The notes: generated by a model not told the origin, from the sequence alone. A DNA stretch of 5,014 nt from Candidatus Merdimorpha stercoravium (GCA_018715295.1 DVLY01000086.1:1-5014); one strand, 5' to 3'; counted from the first letter of the stretch, positions 1-5,014 are shown. Numbers and translations: made by a program.

Positions 1-165
1 GTATAGTAAGGTGTTGTTTATACACCGCAATAATAAAAATTTTTCGGAACACCCGTCGATTTTTTTTGTTTTTTTTCCAACGGTCTGTTCCCCTCCTTGA
101 TTTTTCAGGTGTTCAATGCGGTAAATCTTTAAGTTTTCGTACTTTTCCTAAAAATTAAAGGCACT
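1..165. other. AT-rich non-coding leader with long T tract
   Basis: No coding region is supported here. The stretch is strongly AT-rich. It contains a small inverted repeat, GGTGT at 10-14 with ACACC at 22-26 (loop of 7), and a near-uninterrupted T tract at 60-76 (eight T, one G, eight T). The tract could be the U-run of a terminator for a plus-strand gene ending left of the window, but no strong hairpin lies directly before it: only CGG/CCG at 45-47 and 53-55 is visible. It could equally be a simple homopolymer tract. No function is assigned. Confidence 0.4.
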
Positions 166-196
166 TTTGTAAAAGTTTTCATTCTGTATAAGATTG
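166..196 (+). promoter_or_regulatory. Candidate Bacteroidetes-type promoter for the 207 gene
   Basis: TTTG at 166-169 is followed after 19 bp by TAAGATTG at 189-196, one mismatch from the Bacteroidetes -7 consensus TAnnTTTG at the accepted spacing of 19-21 bp. The weakness is geometry: transcription would begin only a few bases before the ATG at 207, giving a nearly leaderless message. A promoter further upstream cannot be excluded. Confidence 0.3.
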
Positions 197-206
197 GCGA
201 AGGGCG

Positions 207-560
207 ATGAACACGAAGTTTGTAATTTCGGGTATTCTGATAGCATGTATCGGACTGGTGCTTTCATACACATATCGACCGTATGTGTATGAGAACCATA
301 TCGATGATTTTCATTTGGCAGACGTTATCGGCAGTATCGTATGCGTGCCGGCCGCTGTGTTGTGTGCTTGCGGCATTCATGGCAGATATTCGATAAAGCA
401 ATACACGATCTGGGCGGCAATAGCCTATATAGCCTATGAGTTTCTCGGGCTTTTTCATGTACAGGGTACCTTTGATGTATATGACATTATCGCCATCATA
501 GTAAGTAGCCTGTTGTTTTATCGGATATGTTTGTTGTTAGGTGTTTCAAGTGGCAGATAG
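207..560 (+). CDS. Small four-helix membrane protein, possibly VanZ-like
   Basis: This 117-residue protein is almost entirely hydrophobic, with four likely membrane helices at about residues 5-22, 38-57, 66-84 and 93-113. It has short polar loops and no signal-peptide cleavage site or lipobox, so an inner-membrane location is likely. The stretch from E78 through the GTFD at 87-90 to D93 and A96 resembles the end of VanZ-like proteins, where an acidic residue in a helix is followed by a TFD..D..A motif. That is a pattern match only; the protein is short for the family and the function is unknown. The ATG at 207 follows a purine-rich GAAGGG and is the first start in the frame. The gene and its leader are more AT-rich than the genes to the right, which may mean a different origin. 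A DUF2007 gene follows on the same strand. Coding status is fairly secure; function is not. Confidence 0.7.
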   Translation: MNTKFVISGILIACIGLVLSYTYRPYVYENHIDDFHLADVIGSIVCVPAAVLCACGIHGRYSIKQYTIWAAIAYIAYEFLGLFHVQGTFDVYDIIAIIVSSLLFYRICLLLGVSSGR

Positions 561-647
561 AGGGTAAATACCGTGAGCACTCCTTCCATGCTGCTGACGA
601 AGATTTTTTCGTATTTTGCAGGTGGTAAAAACAAACATGGAGTCATC

Positions 648-863
648 ATGGAAAATTGGGTGATCGTTTACACCGACGTGTATCCCTGGAAAGTGCACAC
701 GGCTCAGAGCCTGTTGGAAGCCAACGGGATCAAGACCCTCGTCCGGGACGAACTCACCTCGCAGGTCATCGCTTTTTCGATGGCTACCGGCGGAGTGAAA
801 CTGCTCGTCTGTCCGCGCGATGCCGAGCGCGCTGCAAAGATTTTGGCCGAAGGGGGCTATTGA
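648..863 (+). CDS. DUF2007 family protein (putative signal-transducing protein)
   Basis: The 71-residue product has the size and layout of the DUF2007 family, small cytoplasmic proteins with a ferredoxin-like alpha/beta fold found widely in Bacteroidetes. They are labelled putative signal-transducing proteins but their role is not established. Visible features are an N-terminal strand (ENWVIVYT, 2-9), a helix ending in AQSLLEANGI (19-28), and the typical closing strand and helix GGVKLLVCPRDAERAAKIL (48-66). The ATG at 648 is chosen because family members begin at this point and GGAG lies 5 bases before it. An in-frame GTG at 573 would add 25 residues unlike the family. An exact -7-type match, TATGTTTG at 526-533, lies inside the end of the preceding gene but has no matching -33 element. 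The gene sits 87 bp after the membrane-protein gene and 87 bp before the next one. Confidence 0.85.
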   Translation: MENWVIVYTDVYPWKVHTAQSLLEANGIKTLVRDELTSQVIAFSMATGGVKLLVCPRDAERAAKILAEGGY

Positions 864-950
864 TCCATTAACCGACCATAGACACAGACCAAGCCATTAC
901 TTTGTTCCGTTTTGCTCTTCTTGTTCCCGCCAGGGGAGCTTGCAGGTCGA

Positions 951-1397
951 ATGCCGGAAGCGGACACTTTCTGCTATAAGGACGATACGACCTGTCAAGA
1001 GTTGGTAATCAGCATGTTCGATGAAGGAAGGATCTGTTTTGTCCTCTCTTTCCGCCTCGCGGACGAAAAACCGCAGGCGGTGTACGAAGGCTATGCATCC
1101 GTGCTCAAAACGGCCTGCCTTGCCCCAGAGATCGATTTCGCGGAGGACGGATCGTTGTATCCGGTCATCGAATACTGGTATGAGGACCGGGATATACCCT
1201 TGTCCATAAGGATCAACGACGATATCGGCCTGGCCACGATCTCTTTTGCAGGGAACCCCTTGCCGTATCTTCACAAACGAAAGGAGAAGGAACAGGCCTG
1301 TAGGCAAGCATCGGAGGTGCTGCGGGCCGGGGCTACAGAATTGCAATCCCGGGAAGCCTCCCGAAAGGCAAGCAAAAAACAATCGCCTTCGGAATAG
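951..1397 (+). CDS. Hypothetical protein, about 148 residues
   Basis: I do not recognise this gene. From the ATG at 951 it encodes 148 residues: a beta-rich body with aromatic and acidic character (for example YPVIEYWYEDRDIPLSIRIN near the middle), then a Lys/Arg/Glu-rich, probably helical tail. The start is uncertain. The frame is open from 882, and a TTG at 912 would add 13 residues. The codons from 891 to 935 read as a basic, strongly hydrophobic run (KPLLCSVLLFLF) like a signal peptide, but no ATG or GTG precedes it. The protein may therefore be secreted from an unusual start, or a former signal peptide may have been lost. A reading frame also exists on the other strand across this gene, but it looks like a shadow. 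The last seven residues and the stop codon lie in the hairpin of the terminator serving the convergent pyrD operon. Confidence 0.65.
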   Translation: MPEADTFCYKDDTTCQELVISMFDEGRICFVLSFRLADEKPQAVYEGYASVLKTACLAPEIDFAEDGSLYPVIEYWYEDRDIPLSIRINDDIGLATISFAGNPLPYLHKRKEKEQACRQASEVLRAGATELQSREASRKASKKQSPSE

Positions 1398-1410
1398 TTC
1401 GAAGGCGATT
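1372..1410 (-). terminator. Intrinsic terminator, second after pyrD
   Basis: A perfect 10-bp inverted repeat, AATCGCCTTC at 1381-1390 with GAAGGCGATT at 1401-1410, encloses a 10-base loop; one further G-C pair can form inside. Read on the minus strand it is followed directly by GTTTTTTGC (1380-1372), a six-T run, the classic layout of a Rho-independent terminator for the pyrD operon. On the plus strand the following sequence is only loosely T-rich (1411-1424), so termination there is possible but weaker. The plus-strand gene ends inside the hairpin, with its TAG (1395-1397) in the loop. Confidence 0.8.
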
Positions 1411-1427
1411 TCGGTATTTCTTTTCTG

Positions 1428-1446
1428 AAAAGGCGGAGAATCCGCC
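1428..1446 (-). terminator. Short stem-loop directly after pyrD
   Basis: GGCGGA at 1432-1437 and TCCGCC at 1441-1446 form a GC-rich 6-bp stem with a 3-base loop, 14 bp beyond the pyrD stop codon. On the minus strand it is followed by TTTTCAG, so it could be a weak intrinsic terminator or a 3'-end protecting stem. A stronger hairpin lies about 20 bp downstream. Confidence 0.5.
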
Positions 1447-1460
1447 GAACAGAATCCAGA

Positions 1461-2522
1461 TTAAAAAGTTTGAACTTCCCCTTTTTTCTGCCAAGCGTCC
1501 AATGCCCGGACGATACGGCGGGCAAAGGAAGGCCCCTGGTAGATAAAACCGGTGTACACCTGTACGAGCGAGGCACCGGCCTCCAGTTTTTCGATGGCAT
1601 CCTCGGGGGTCATGATGCCTCCGACCCCTATGATAGGAAACGCTCCTCCGCTGCGTTCGTGGAGGTAACGGATCACCTCGGTCGAGCGTTCGGTGAGCAG
1701 GGCCCCGGAGAGACCTCCGGCCCCGATGCGTTCCACCCGGCGAGCCGGCGTAGCGAAGATCATCTCCCGGCTGACGGTCGTATTGGTGGCGATAACCCCG
1801 TCGATCCGCGTCTCCTTTACGATCTCGATGATGTCGTCCAGCTGACCGTCCGTCAGGTCGGGAGCGATCTTGAGCAGGATGGGTTTGCGCTTTTCGTGCG
1901 CCGCATTGCAGCTCTGCAGCCGGGAAAGGATCTCGGTGAGCGGCCCGCGCTGTTGGAGTTCGCGCAGACCGGGCGTATTGGGCGAGGATACGTTCACGGC
2001 GAAATAGTCCACGTAGGGAAACAGCGTCTCGAAACTCTTCACGTAGTCGGAAACCGCCTGGTCGTTGGGCGTTACTTTGTTCTTGCCGATGTTTCCTCCC
2101 ACGATGACATCCGTGCGGCGCTTTTTCAAGCGTTTTGCGGCGCGGGCAGCACCCTGGTTGTTGAAGCCCATGCGGTTGATCAGGCTGTGGTCGGCCACCA
2201 GGCGGAACAGGCGCGGGGAGGGATTGCCCGGCTGCGGGAGCGGGGTAACGGTGCCGATCTCCACGAACGAGAAACCCAAGGCCCCCAGTGCATCGAACGC
2301 CTCGGCATCCTTGTCCAAACCGGCGGCAATGCCTACCGGGGTGGGAAAGTCGATCCCGAAAACCGTGCGGGAGAGCCCCTCCGGTCGGCGGCGGAACATC
2401 CACGCCAGGATCCGAAGGCCGAAAGGCAGTGCCTGCACCATGCGCAACAGGGCGAAGGTGAAACCATGTGCCCGCTCGGCGGAAAAACGAAACAGCAGCG
2501 GCCGAATAAACGTCTTGTACAT
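1461..2522 (-). CDS. pyrD: Dihydroorotate dehydrogenase (quinone), class 2
   Basis: PyrD oxidises dihydroorotate to orotate, the fourth step of de novo UMP synthesis, passing electrons through FMN to the membrane quinone pool. The 353-residue length and full-length start at MYKTFIRPLL fit class 2 enzymes, which carry an N-terminal membrane-associating helical region (about residues 1-42). FMN and substrate motifs are all present: PVGIAAGLDKDAE at 62-74, INRMGFNNQG at 115-124, GNIGKNK at 143-149, NVSSPNTPGLR at 177-187 with the catalytic base expected at S180, LKIAPDL at 217-223, ATNTT at 245-249, GAGGLSG at 267-273, GVGGI at 299-303 and VYTGFIYQGP at 322-331. No key residue appears missing. 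It is the last gene of a four-gene operon, 9 bp after its neighbour, with no promoter of its own visible and two stem-loops behind it. No PyrK gene is present, as expected for class 2. Confidence 0.97.
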   Translation of the reverse strand: MYKTFIRPLLFRFSAERAHGFTFALLRMVQALPFGLRILAWMFRRRPEGLSRTVFGIDFPTPVGIAAGLDKDAEAFDALGALGFSFVEIGTVTPLPQPGNPSPRLFRLVADHSLINRMGFNNQGAARAAKRLKKRRTDVIVGGNIGKNKVTPNDQAVSDYVKSFETLFPYVDYFAVNVSSPNTPGLRELQQRGPLTEILSRLQSCNAAHEKRKPILLKIAPDLTDGQLDDIIEIVKETRIDGVIATNTTVSREMIFATPARRVERIGAGGLSGALLTERSTEVIRYLHERSGGAFPIIGVGGIMTPEDAIEKLEAGASLVQVYTGFIYQGPSFARRIVRALDAWQKKGEVQTF

Positions 2523-2531
2523 AACGGATAT

Positions 2532-3101
2532 TTATTTCTCTTTTTTTTCTTCTTCGTGTTCGAGCGCGCGGGCGATCAGTTCTTCGCACAACTGGGCGAT
2601 CGTCTGCCGCCGGGCGTTGGACAAGGCCTGCAAGCGTCCGTAGAGTTCCGGGGGGAGTTCCAGTTCGAGTCCTTGCGTGGCTTTTTTGGGGAATACCACG
2701 GCGACCGACACCGGTGCGCCTTGCGGGGCATCGGCCGTGGTTACCAGCACTTGTTCCAAGGCGCAAGTCCCGGTGTCCAAACGCAGGCAGCGGAAATAGG
2801 GCGGTACGCGATCGACCATCTCGCTCGGGAACTCTTGCAAGAGTTCCTGCAGAGCCGCCTGTTGGCGGTCGTCCTGTACCTTGACCGTTACCTGGCGCAA
2901 TGCGTGACCCTCGAACAGAAAGTCCGTTCCGGGGTACGAAACGGTTTTTACGCCCTTGCGCACGACCACGCGTTCGGGTTGTCCCCATCGTGCCGCCAGA
3001 TCGTCCGCTGAGGTGCCCGCCCCTGTGCCCCGGAAAATGCCGGTGGCGATCGCCCGGCGGATGTCCTCTTTCAAGTCCGGTAAGTCTTCCCAGGCGTCCA
3101 T
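2532..3101 (-). CDS. Hypothetical protein with ribbon-helix-helix-like C-terminus
   Basis: This 189-residue protein has no signal peptide or membrane segment and should be cytoplasmic. The C-terminal part (about 145-182) has the pattern of a ribbon-helix-helix DNA-binding unit of the Arc/MetJ type: a short strand LELELP (145-150), a helix starting PELYGRLQALS, a turn, then a second helix from RRQTIAQLCEEL, ending in a Glu/Lys-rich tail. The N-terminal part (about 8-75) has a helix, a turn containing LAARWGQPERV (35-45), then strands ending FLFEGHALRQVTVKV. This resembles a small domain seen in bacterial hypothetical proteins with an lGxPe...y...FxFxxxxL pattern; the likeness is from memory only. 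The ATG at 3101 lies one base after the TAA of the upstream lipoprotein gene, so translation is probably coupled. Sitting between envelope genes and pyrD, it could be a regulator, but that is inference. The start could lie slightly further in; ATG 3101 fits the operon best. Confidence 0.8.
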   Translation of the reverse strand: MDAWEDLPDLKEDIRRAIATGIFRGTGAGTSADDLAARWGQPERVVVRKGVKTVSYPGTDFLFEGHALRQVTVKVQDDRQQAALQELLQEFPSEMVDRVPPYFRCLRLDTGTCALEQVLVTTADAPQGAPVSVAVVFPKKATQGLELELPPELYGRLQALSNARRQTIAQLCEELIARALEHEEEKKEK

Positions 3102-3102
3102 T

Positions 3103-3903
3103 TTACTTTCTGTACAAAGGTCCTACCACTTCCGCCGGGAGGAATATTTCGCTCTCGGGCAGGATCGTGGGGGCAATGGCACTCATGTCGTAGCGGAAAG
3201 TCGCCCCAAGGGGCGAGATCCGGAAGTCGTCGGTCAGCGGCAACTGTCCGTCCGCCGGCAGGAGGATGCCCTGTTCCTGGAGCGGCATGCCCGGAGTTGC
3301 TTCCAGCTTCTCCAAAAAGGTATCGGTGAGCAGTTTCCGCAGGGTGAGGGTATCGGAAAACACTTCGGCAGCCGAAAGCAGCGTCCCCTGCCGGCTGTCG
3401 AGCACGTAGTATTTCCGAAGGGAACTCCCCGGCGCATCGAGGGCATTGGTGGATACCGTGTAAGATAGGGAAAGACATCCCCGGTAGTCGGCCTCTACCT
3501 CCAGCGAGGCGGCGTAATACCACGGAGAGAGATAATCGCTTCCCGCCTCCTGTTCGGTGGGTTCGGTGTTTTGGCGGGAGGAGGGATCGGGTGTTCCCTG
3601 CATGGCGTTGCGGAAGGCATCCCATCGGCGGAAGAACCGCGCGCAGAGCGTATCGGCACTCCCTTGCGCTCCGAAGACCAGCGAATCGACCACGCGGTTG
3701 GTCCGGTCGGCATCGGCAGGGGAGGCGGAGGAAAATACGGGATAGTGCAGGCTCACCCGCACGCCCGCTTCCCCCGAGAGAGTATCGCCATCGGGGTTGT
3801 TTGCGGAAAAATCCTCCATGCGGTACGACAACTCCTGCGGAGAGCAGCCCCACAAGGCGGCGACAAGGGAAAACAACGCGGCAGGTATGAAATGTTTTTT
3901 CAT
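3103..3903 (-). CDS. DUF3298-type lipoprotein
   Basis: The 266-residue product starts with a lipoprotein signal peptide: MKK, a hydrophobic stretch, and the lipobox LWGC with the lipidated cysteine at C20, followed by SPQE. It should be membrane-anchored in the envelope. The C-terminal part (about 165-264) is of the DUF3298 type seen in RsiV and PdaC relatives: VFSDTL (181-186), PLQEQG (207-212), LPLTDDF (221-227) and a strand-rich end through IAP (243-245) to a final hydrophobic segment. It is clearly paralogous to the gene just upstream, sharing VFSDTL, EQG, LPLTD and IAP in the same order. It lacks the upstream gene's GGAHG motif; the matching place reads STNALDAPGS (151-160). The start at 3903 is chosen because it gives the signal peptide and lies 7 bp after the preceding stop; a longer frame to 4038 would overlap the upstream gene. 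The molecular role is unknown; PdaC-like deacetylase activity is not implied. Confidence 0.88.
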   Translation of the reverse strand: MKKHFIPAALFSLVAALWGCSPQELSYRMEDFSANNPDGDTLSGEAGVRVSLHYPVFSSASPADADRTNRVVDSLVFGAQGSADTLCARFFRRWDAFRNAMQGTPDPSSRQNTEPTEQEAGSDYLSPWYYAASLEVEADYRGCLSLSYTVSTNALDAPGSSLRKYYVLDSRQGTLLSAAEVFSDTLTLRKLLTDTFLEKLEATPGMPLQEQGILLPADGQLPLTDDFRISPLGATFRYDMSAIAPTILPESEIFLPAEVVGPLYRK

Positions 3904-3910
3904 CCGAAGT

Positions 3911-4744
3911 TTACGATTCCATGTCGGGAGCGAACACTTCCGCTCGCTCGAAGTCGGGCTTGTATTTGAGAATACCGTCCAGTTCCGCATAGGGCACCGT
4001 AACCGAGGACGGTCCGTAGGAATACGGCGCGATCTCATAGACGTTGTAGTAGAAGATCACCCCATCGGGATGCAAGGCAAAATTGTCGGTCAGGGGCAAG
4101 AGGTTGTCTTCGATAAAATACCCTTGCTCGGACAGGGGAATATCGGTATCGAGTTCCCTTTCCCGGATGAACTGGGCCGTGATCTTTTCCCCGAGAGCCA
4201 GCGTGTCGGAAAAGACGTCGGACAGCCCCAAGCGGGCTCCTGTTTTGGCATCGTAGTTGGAATATACCAGCGCATACATCCCGTGCGCTCCACCGACATA
4301 TTGGCTGACTTTGTAGCCGGTAACGATCAACCGGGGGGCATTGATCACTACGAAACACTCGGAGGTATTGAACCACGAGGGAATAAAGCGCATCATGGCC
4401 GTGTCTTGTTCCTCCTGGGCGATTTTTTCCCGGAGAGCGACGTAATTGCGGTATTCCTGGAAAAATTCGTCGGCCAGTTGCTCAGGCGTCTTCCCGTCCG
4501 GTCCGCTCACCTGTCGGTATACTTGTGCATTGATGCTGTCCACGGCCGATGAGGGGAACAGTTTTTTGGAAAATTCCGGATAGCTGACGTAGTAGGAAGT
4601 GCAGTCGGACGAATCCTTGCAATTCTCGTCATAGCGGCTGACCACTTCGTAGCGATAGTCGCACGCCTGGCTGCGGTATCTCCATGCCCAAACCGCAACG
4701 CCTGCGAGGACGACCACGAGCAGGATGGCAACAAGTTTTTTCAT
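3911..4744 (-). CDS. Membrane-anchored DUF3298/RsiV-PdaC-type protein
   Basis: First gene of the pyrD operon, 277 residues. An N-terminal signal anchor (MKK then a hydrophobic run at about 4-21, followed by basic RYR) suggests the rest faces the periplasm. There is no lipobox in the usual place. The body carries the family hallmark YVGGAHG (149-155), followed by a DUF3298-type C-terminus: DVFSDTL (176-182), PLSEQGYF (203-210), LLPLTDNF (215-222), and GVIFYYNVYEIAPYSYGP (228-245). The family includes the extracellular sensing domain of the anti-sigma factor RsiV and the accessory domain of the deacetylase PdaC, but this protein has no cytoplasmic anti-sigma region and no deacetylase domain. 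Cysteines at 42, 48 and 130 could form disulfides. The ATG at 4744 is chosen because it gives a proper signal anchor; upstream in-frame codons run through the promoter and a palindromic repeat. Function unknown, presumably envelope-related. Confidence 0.9.
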   Translation of the reverse strand: MKKLVAILLVVVLAGVAVWAWRYRSQACDYRYEVVSRYDENCKDSSDCTSYYVSYPEFSKKLFPSSAVDSINAQVYRQVSGPDGKTPEQLADEFFQEYRNYVALREKIAQEEQDTAMMRFIPSWFNTSECFVVINAPRLIVTGYKVSQYVGGAHGMYALVYSNYDAKTGARLGLSDVFSDTLALGEKITAQFIRERELDTDIPLSEQGYFIEDNLLPLTDNFALHPDGVIFYYNVYEIAPYSYGPSSVTVPYAELDGILKYKPDFERAEVFAPDMES

Positions 4745-4791
4745 AGCTTTTGTATATTTTACCCCGGTCGGAAACCGGCGATTTTGCTGAA

Positions 4792-4823
4792 CAAAGATAC
4801 GAAAGGCGAGCACAGGGACGAAA
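4792..4823 (-). promoter_or_regulatory. Promoter of the pyrD operon
   Basis: On the minus strand TTTC (4823-4820) is followed after 20 bp by TATCTTTG (4799-4792), an exact match to the Bacteroidetes -7 consensus TAnnTTTG with a one-mismatch -33 TTTG. Transcription would start around 4785-4788, leaving a leader of about 40 bases before the ATG at 4744. The -7 element coincides with one end of the 79-bp palindrome. Confidence 0.7.
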
Positions 4824-4871
4824 GGAAAACGAAGTTTTTCTTTTGCTGATGCCGAGGCGCATTGTATCTTT
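4793..4871. repeat. 79-bp interrupted palindrome with promoter-like ends
   Basis: Outer arms AAAGATAC (4793-4800) and GTATCTTT (4864-4871) are perfect 8-bp inverted repeats. An inner stem, 4819-4830 with 4834-4845, pairs over 12 positions in plus-strand RNA (two of them G-U) around a GAA loop. Inner and outer arms share exactly the same centre, base 4832, so this is one concentric structure and not a chance pair. Each end reads outward as a TAnnTTT(G/C) promoter. It looks like a repetitive extragenic palindrome; I recall similar sequences between genes in Bacteroidales genomes but cannot verify that here. Confidence 0.65.
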
Positions 4872-4872
4872 C
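4842..4872 (+). promoter_or_regulatory. Outward plus-strand promoter-like site
   Basis: TTTG at 4842-4845 is followed after 19 bp by TATCTTTC at 4865-4872, one mismatch from TAnnTTTG. It mirrors the operon promoter across the palindrome. No gene is seen to its right within the window, so it may serve a gene further on or may be a by-product of the palindrome's symmetry. Confidence 0.35.
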
Positions 4873-4880
4873 TGAAGACC

Positions 4881-4939
4881 CGAAAAGCGGTCGCAGCGAC
4901 AAGGAGAAAACGGAGTTTTCGGAAAGGGGGATGCGACCG
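4881..4939. repeat. Second, related palindrome
   Basis: Outer arms CGGTCGCA (4888-4895) and TGCGACCG (4932-4939) are perfect 8-bp inverted repeats around an inner perfect 6-bp stem, GAAAAC (4906-4911) and GTTTTC (4915-4920), with loop GGA; the two centres differ by half a base. Positions 4881-4919 match 4800-4838 at 29 of 39 bases without gaps, an offset of 81 bp, so this is a diverged partial copy of the first palindrome's left half. On the plus strand the outer stem is followed by GGGATTTTTTA (4940-4950), so a terminator is an alternative reading. Confidence 0.55.
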
Positions 4940-5014
4940 GGGATTTTTTAATGGCAGCAAGTCGGGGGTCAGGGCGGCCAACTCGGGGCGTGCAGGCGGG
5001 CGGGGCTAAAAGCC
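4940..5014. other. GC-rich right edge without recognised feature
   Basis: Apart from the T6 run at 4944-4949 this stretch is G-rich on the plus strand. It shows no convincing start, stop-anchored gene end or RNA gene on either strand. Minus-strand reading frames across it continue into the palindromes and are not credible as coding. Confidence 0.5.

Noticed and set aside
10..26. GGTGT/ACACC inverted repeat as a terminator
   Set aside because: The stem has only five pairs and the T tract lies more than 30 bp away, so the usual terminator geometry is missing.
897..904. TTACTTTG as a promoter -7 element for the 951 gene
   Set aside because: It has one mismatch at a key position and no TTTG at 19-21 bp upstream, so it is too weak to list as a feature.
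561..950. Two intergenic gaps of exactly 87 bp (561-647 and 864-950)
   Set aside because: The sequences show no similarity and both lengths depend on chosen start codons, so it is most likely coincidence.
897..1382. A 161-codon minus-strand frame opposite the 951 gene
   Set aside because: It lies downstream of the pyrD terminator with no promoter-like site, and the plus-strand product looks more like a real protein.
1333..2988. A 551-codon minus-strand open frame overlapping pyrD in another frame
   Set aside because: Its translation is Arg/Gly/Pro-rich and low in structure, typical of an out-of-frame reading of GC-rich coding DNA.
1470..3011. A 513-codon plus-strand open frame opposite pyrD and its neighbour
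   Set aside because: It runs antisense to a pyrD with every conserved motif and to the next operon gene. Long shadow frames are common in GC-rich DNA, and its translation resembles no domain I recognise.
3904..4038. Longer start for the lipoprotein gene at 4038
   Set aside because: It would overlap the end of the upstream gene by over 100 bp and bury the lipoprotein signal peptide inside the protein.
4745..4981. N-terminal extension of the first operon gene to 4981
   Set aside because: The extra 79 codons translate through the promoter and both palindromes, and the signal anchor begins naturally at 4744.

Overview
The window looks like chromosomal DNA of a Bacteroidales bacterium, plausibly a Rikenellaceae/Alistipes-type gut species. 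The reasons are the GC-rich coding sequence, promoter-like sites of the Bacteroidetes type (TTTG, about 20 bp, TAnnTTTG), weak or absent Shine-Dalgarno sequences, a class 2 (quinone-dependent) PyrD, and Bacteroidetes-style small lipoproteins and DUF2007 proteins. The genus is an inference from style. No tRNA, rRNA, CRISPR array, transposase or phage gene is visible.

Left part, plus strand (1-1397). An AT-rich leader of about 200 bp with a candidate promoter is followed by three small genes. They are a four-helix membrane protein with a VanZ-like end (207-560), a 71-residue DUF2007 protein (648-863) and an unrecognised protein of about 148 residues (951-1397). The first gene and its leader are visibly more AT-rich than everything to the right.

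Middle and right, minus strand (4744 down to 1461). Four genes with gaps of only 7, 1 and 9 bp form a convincing operon. In transcription order they are a membrane-anchored DUF3298/RsiV-PdaC-type envelope protein, a paralogous lipoprotein, a 189-residue protein with a ribbon-helix-helix-like C-terminus, and pyrD (dihydroorotate dehydrogenase, de novo pyrimidine synthesis). A good promoter candidate lies just upstream of the first gene. Two stem-loops follow pyrD. The second, with a T6 tract, overlaps the 3' end of the convergent plus-strand gene, whose stop codon sits in the hairpin loop.

Right end (4745-5014) has no gene. It holds the most unusual structure of the window: a 79-bp interrupted palindrome (4793-4871) whose two ends each read outward as a Bacteroidetes-type promoter. 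One end is the operon promoter. A second, related palindrome (4888-4939) lies 81 bp further on. This looks like a repetitive extragenic element used as a promoter. I see no defence system, toxin-antitoxin pair or other obviously new enzymatic system; most of the window is ordinary housekeeping and envelope gene content.
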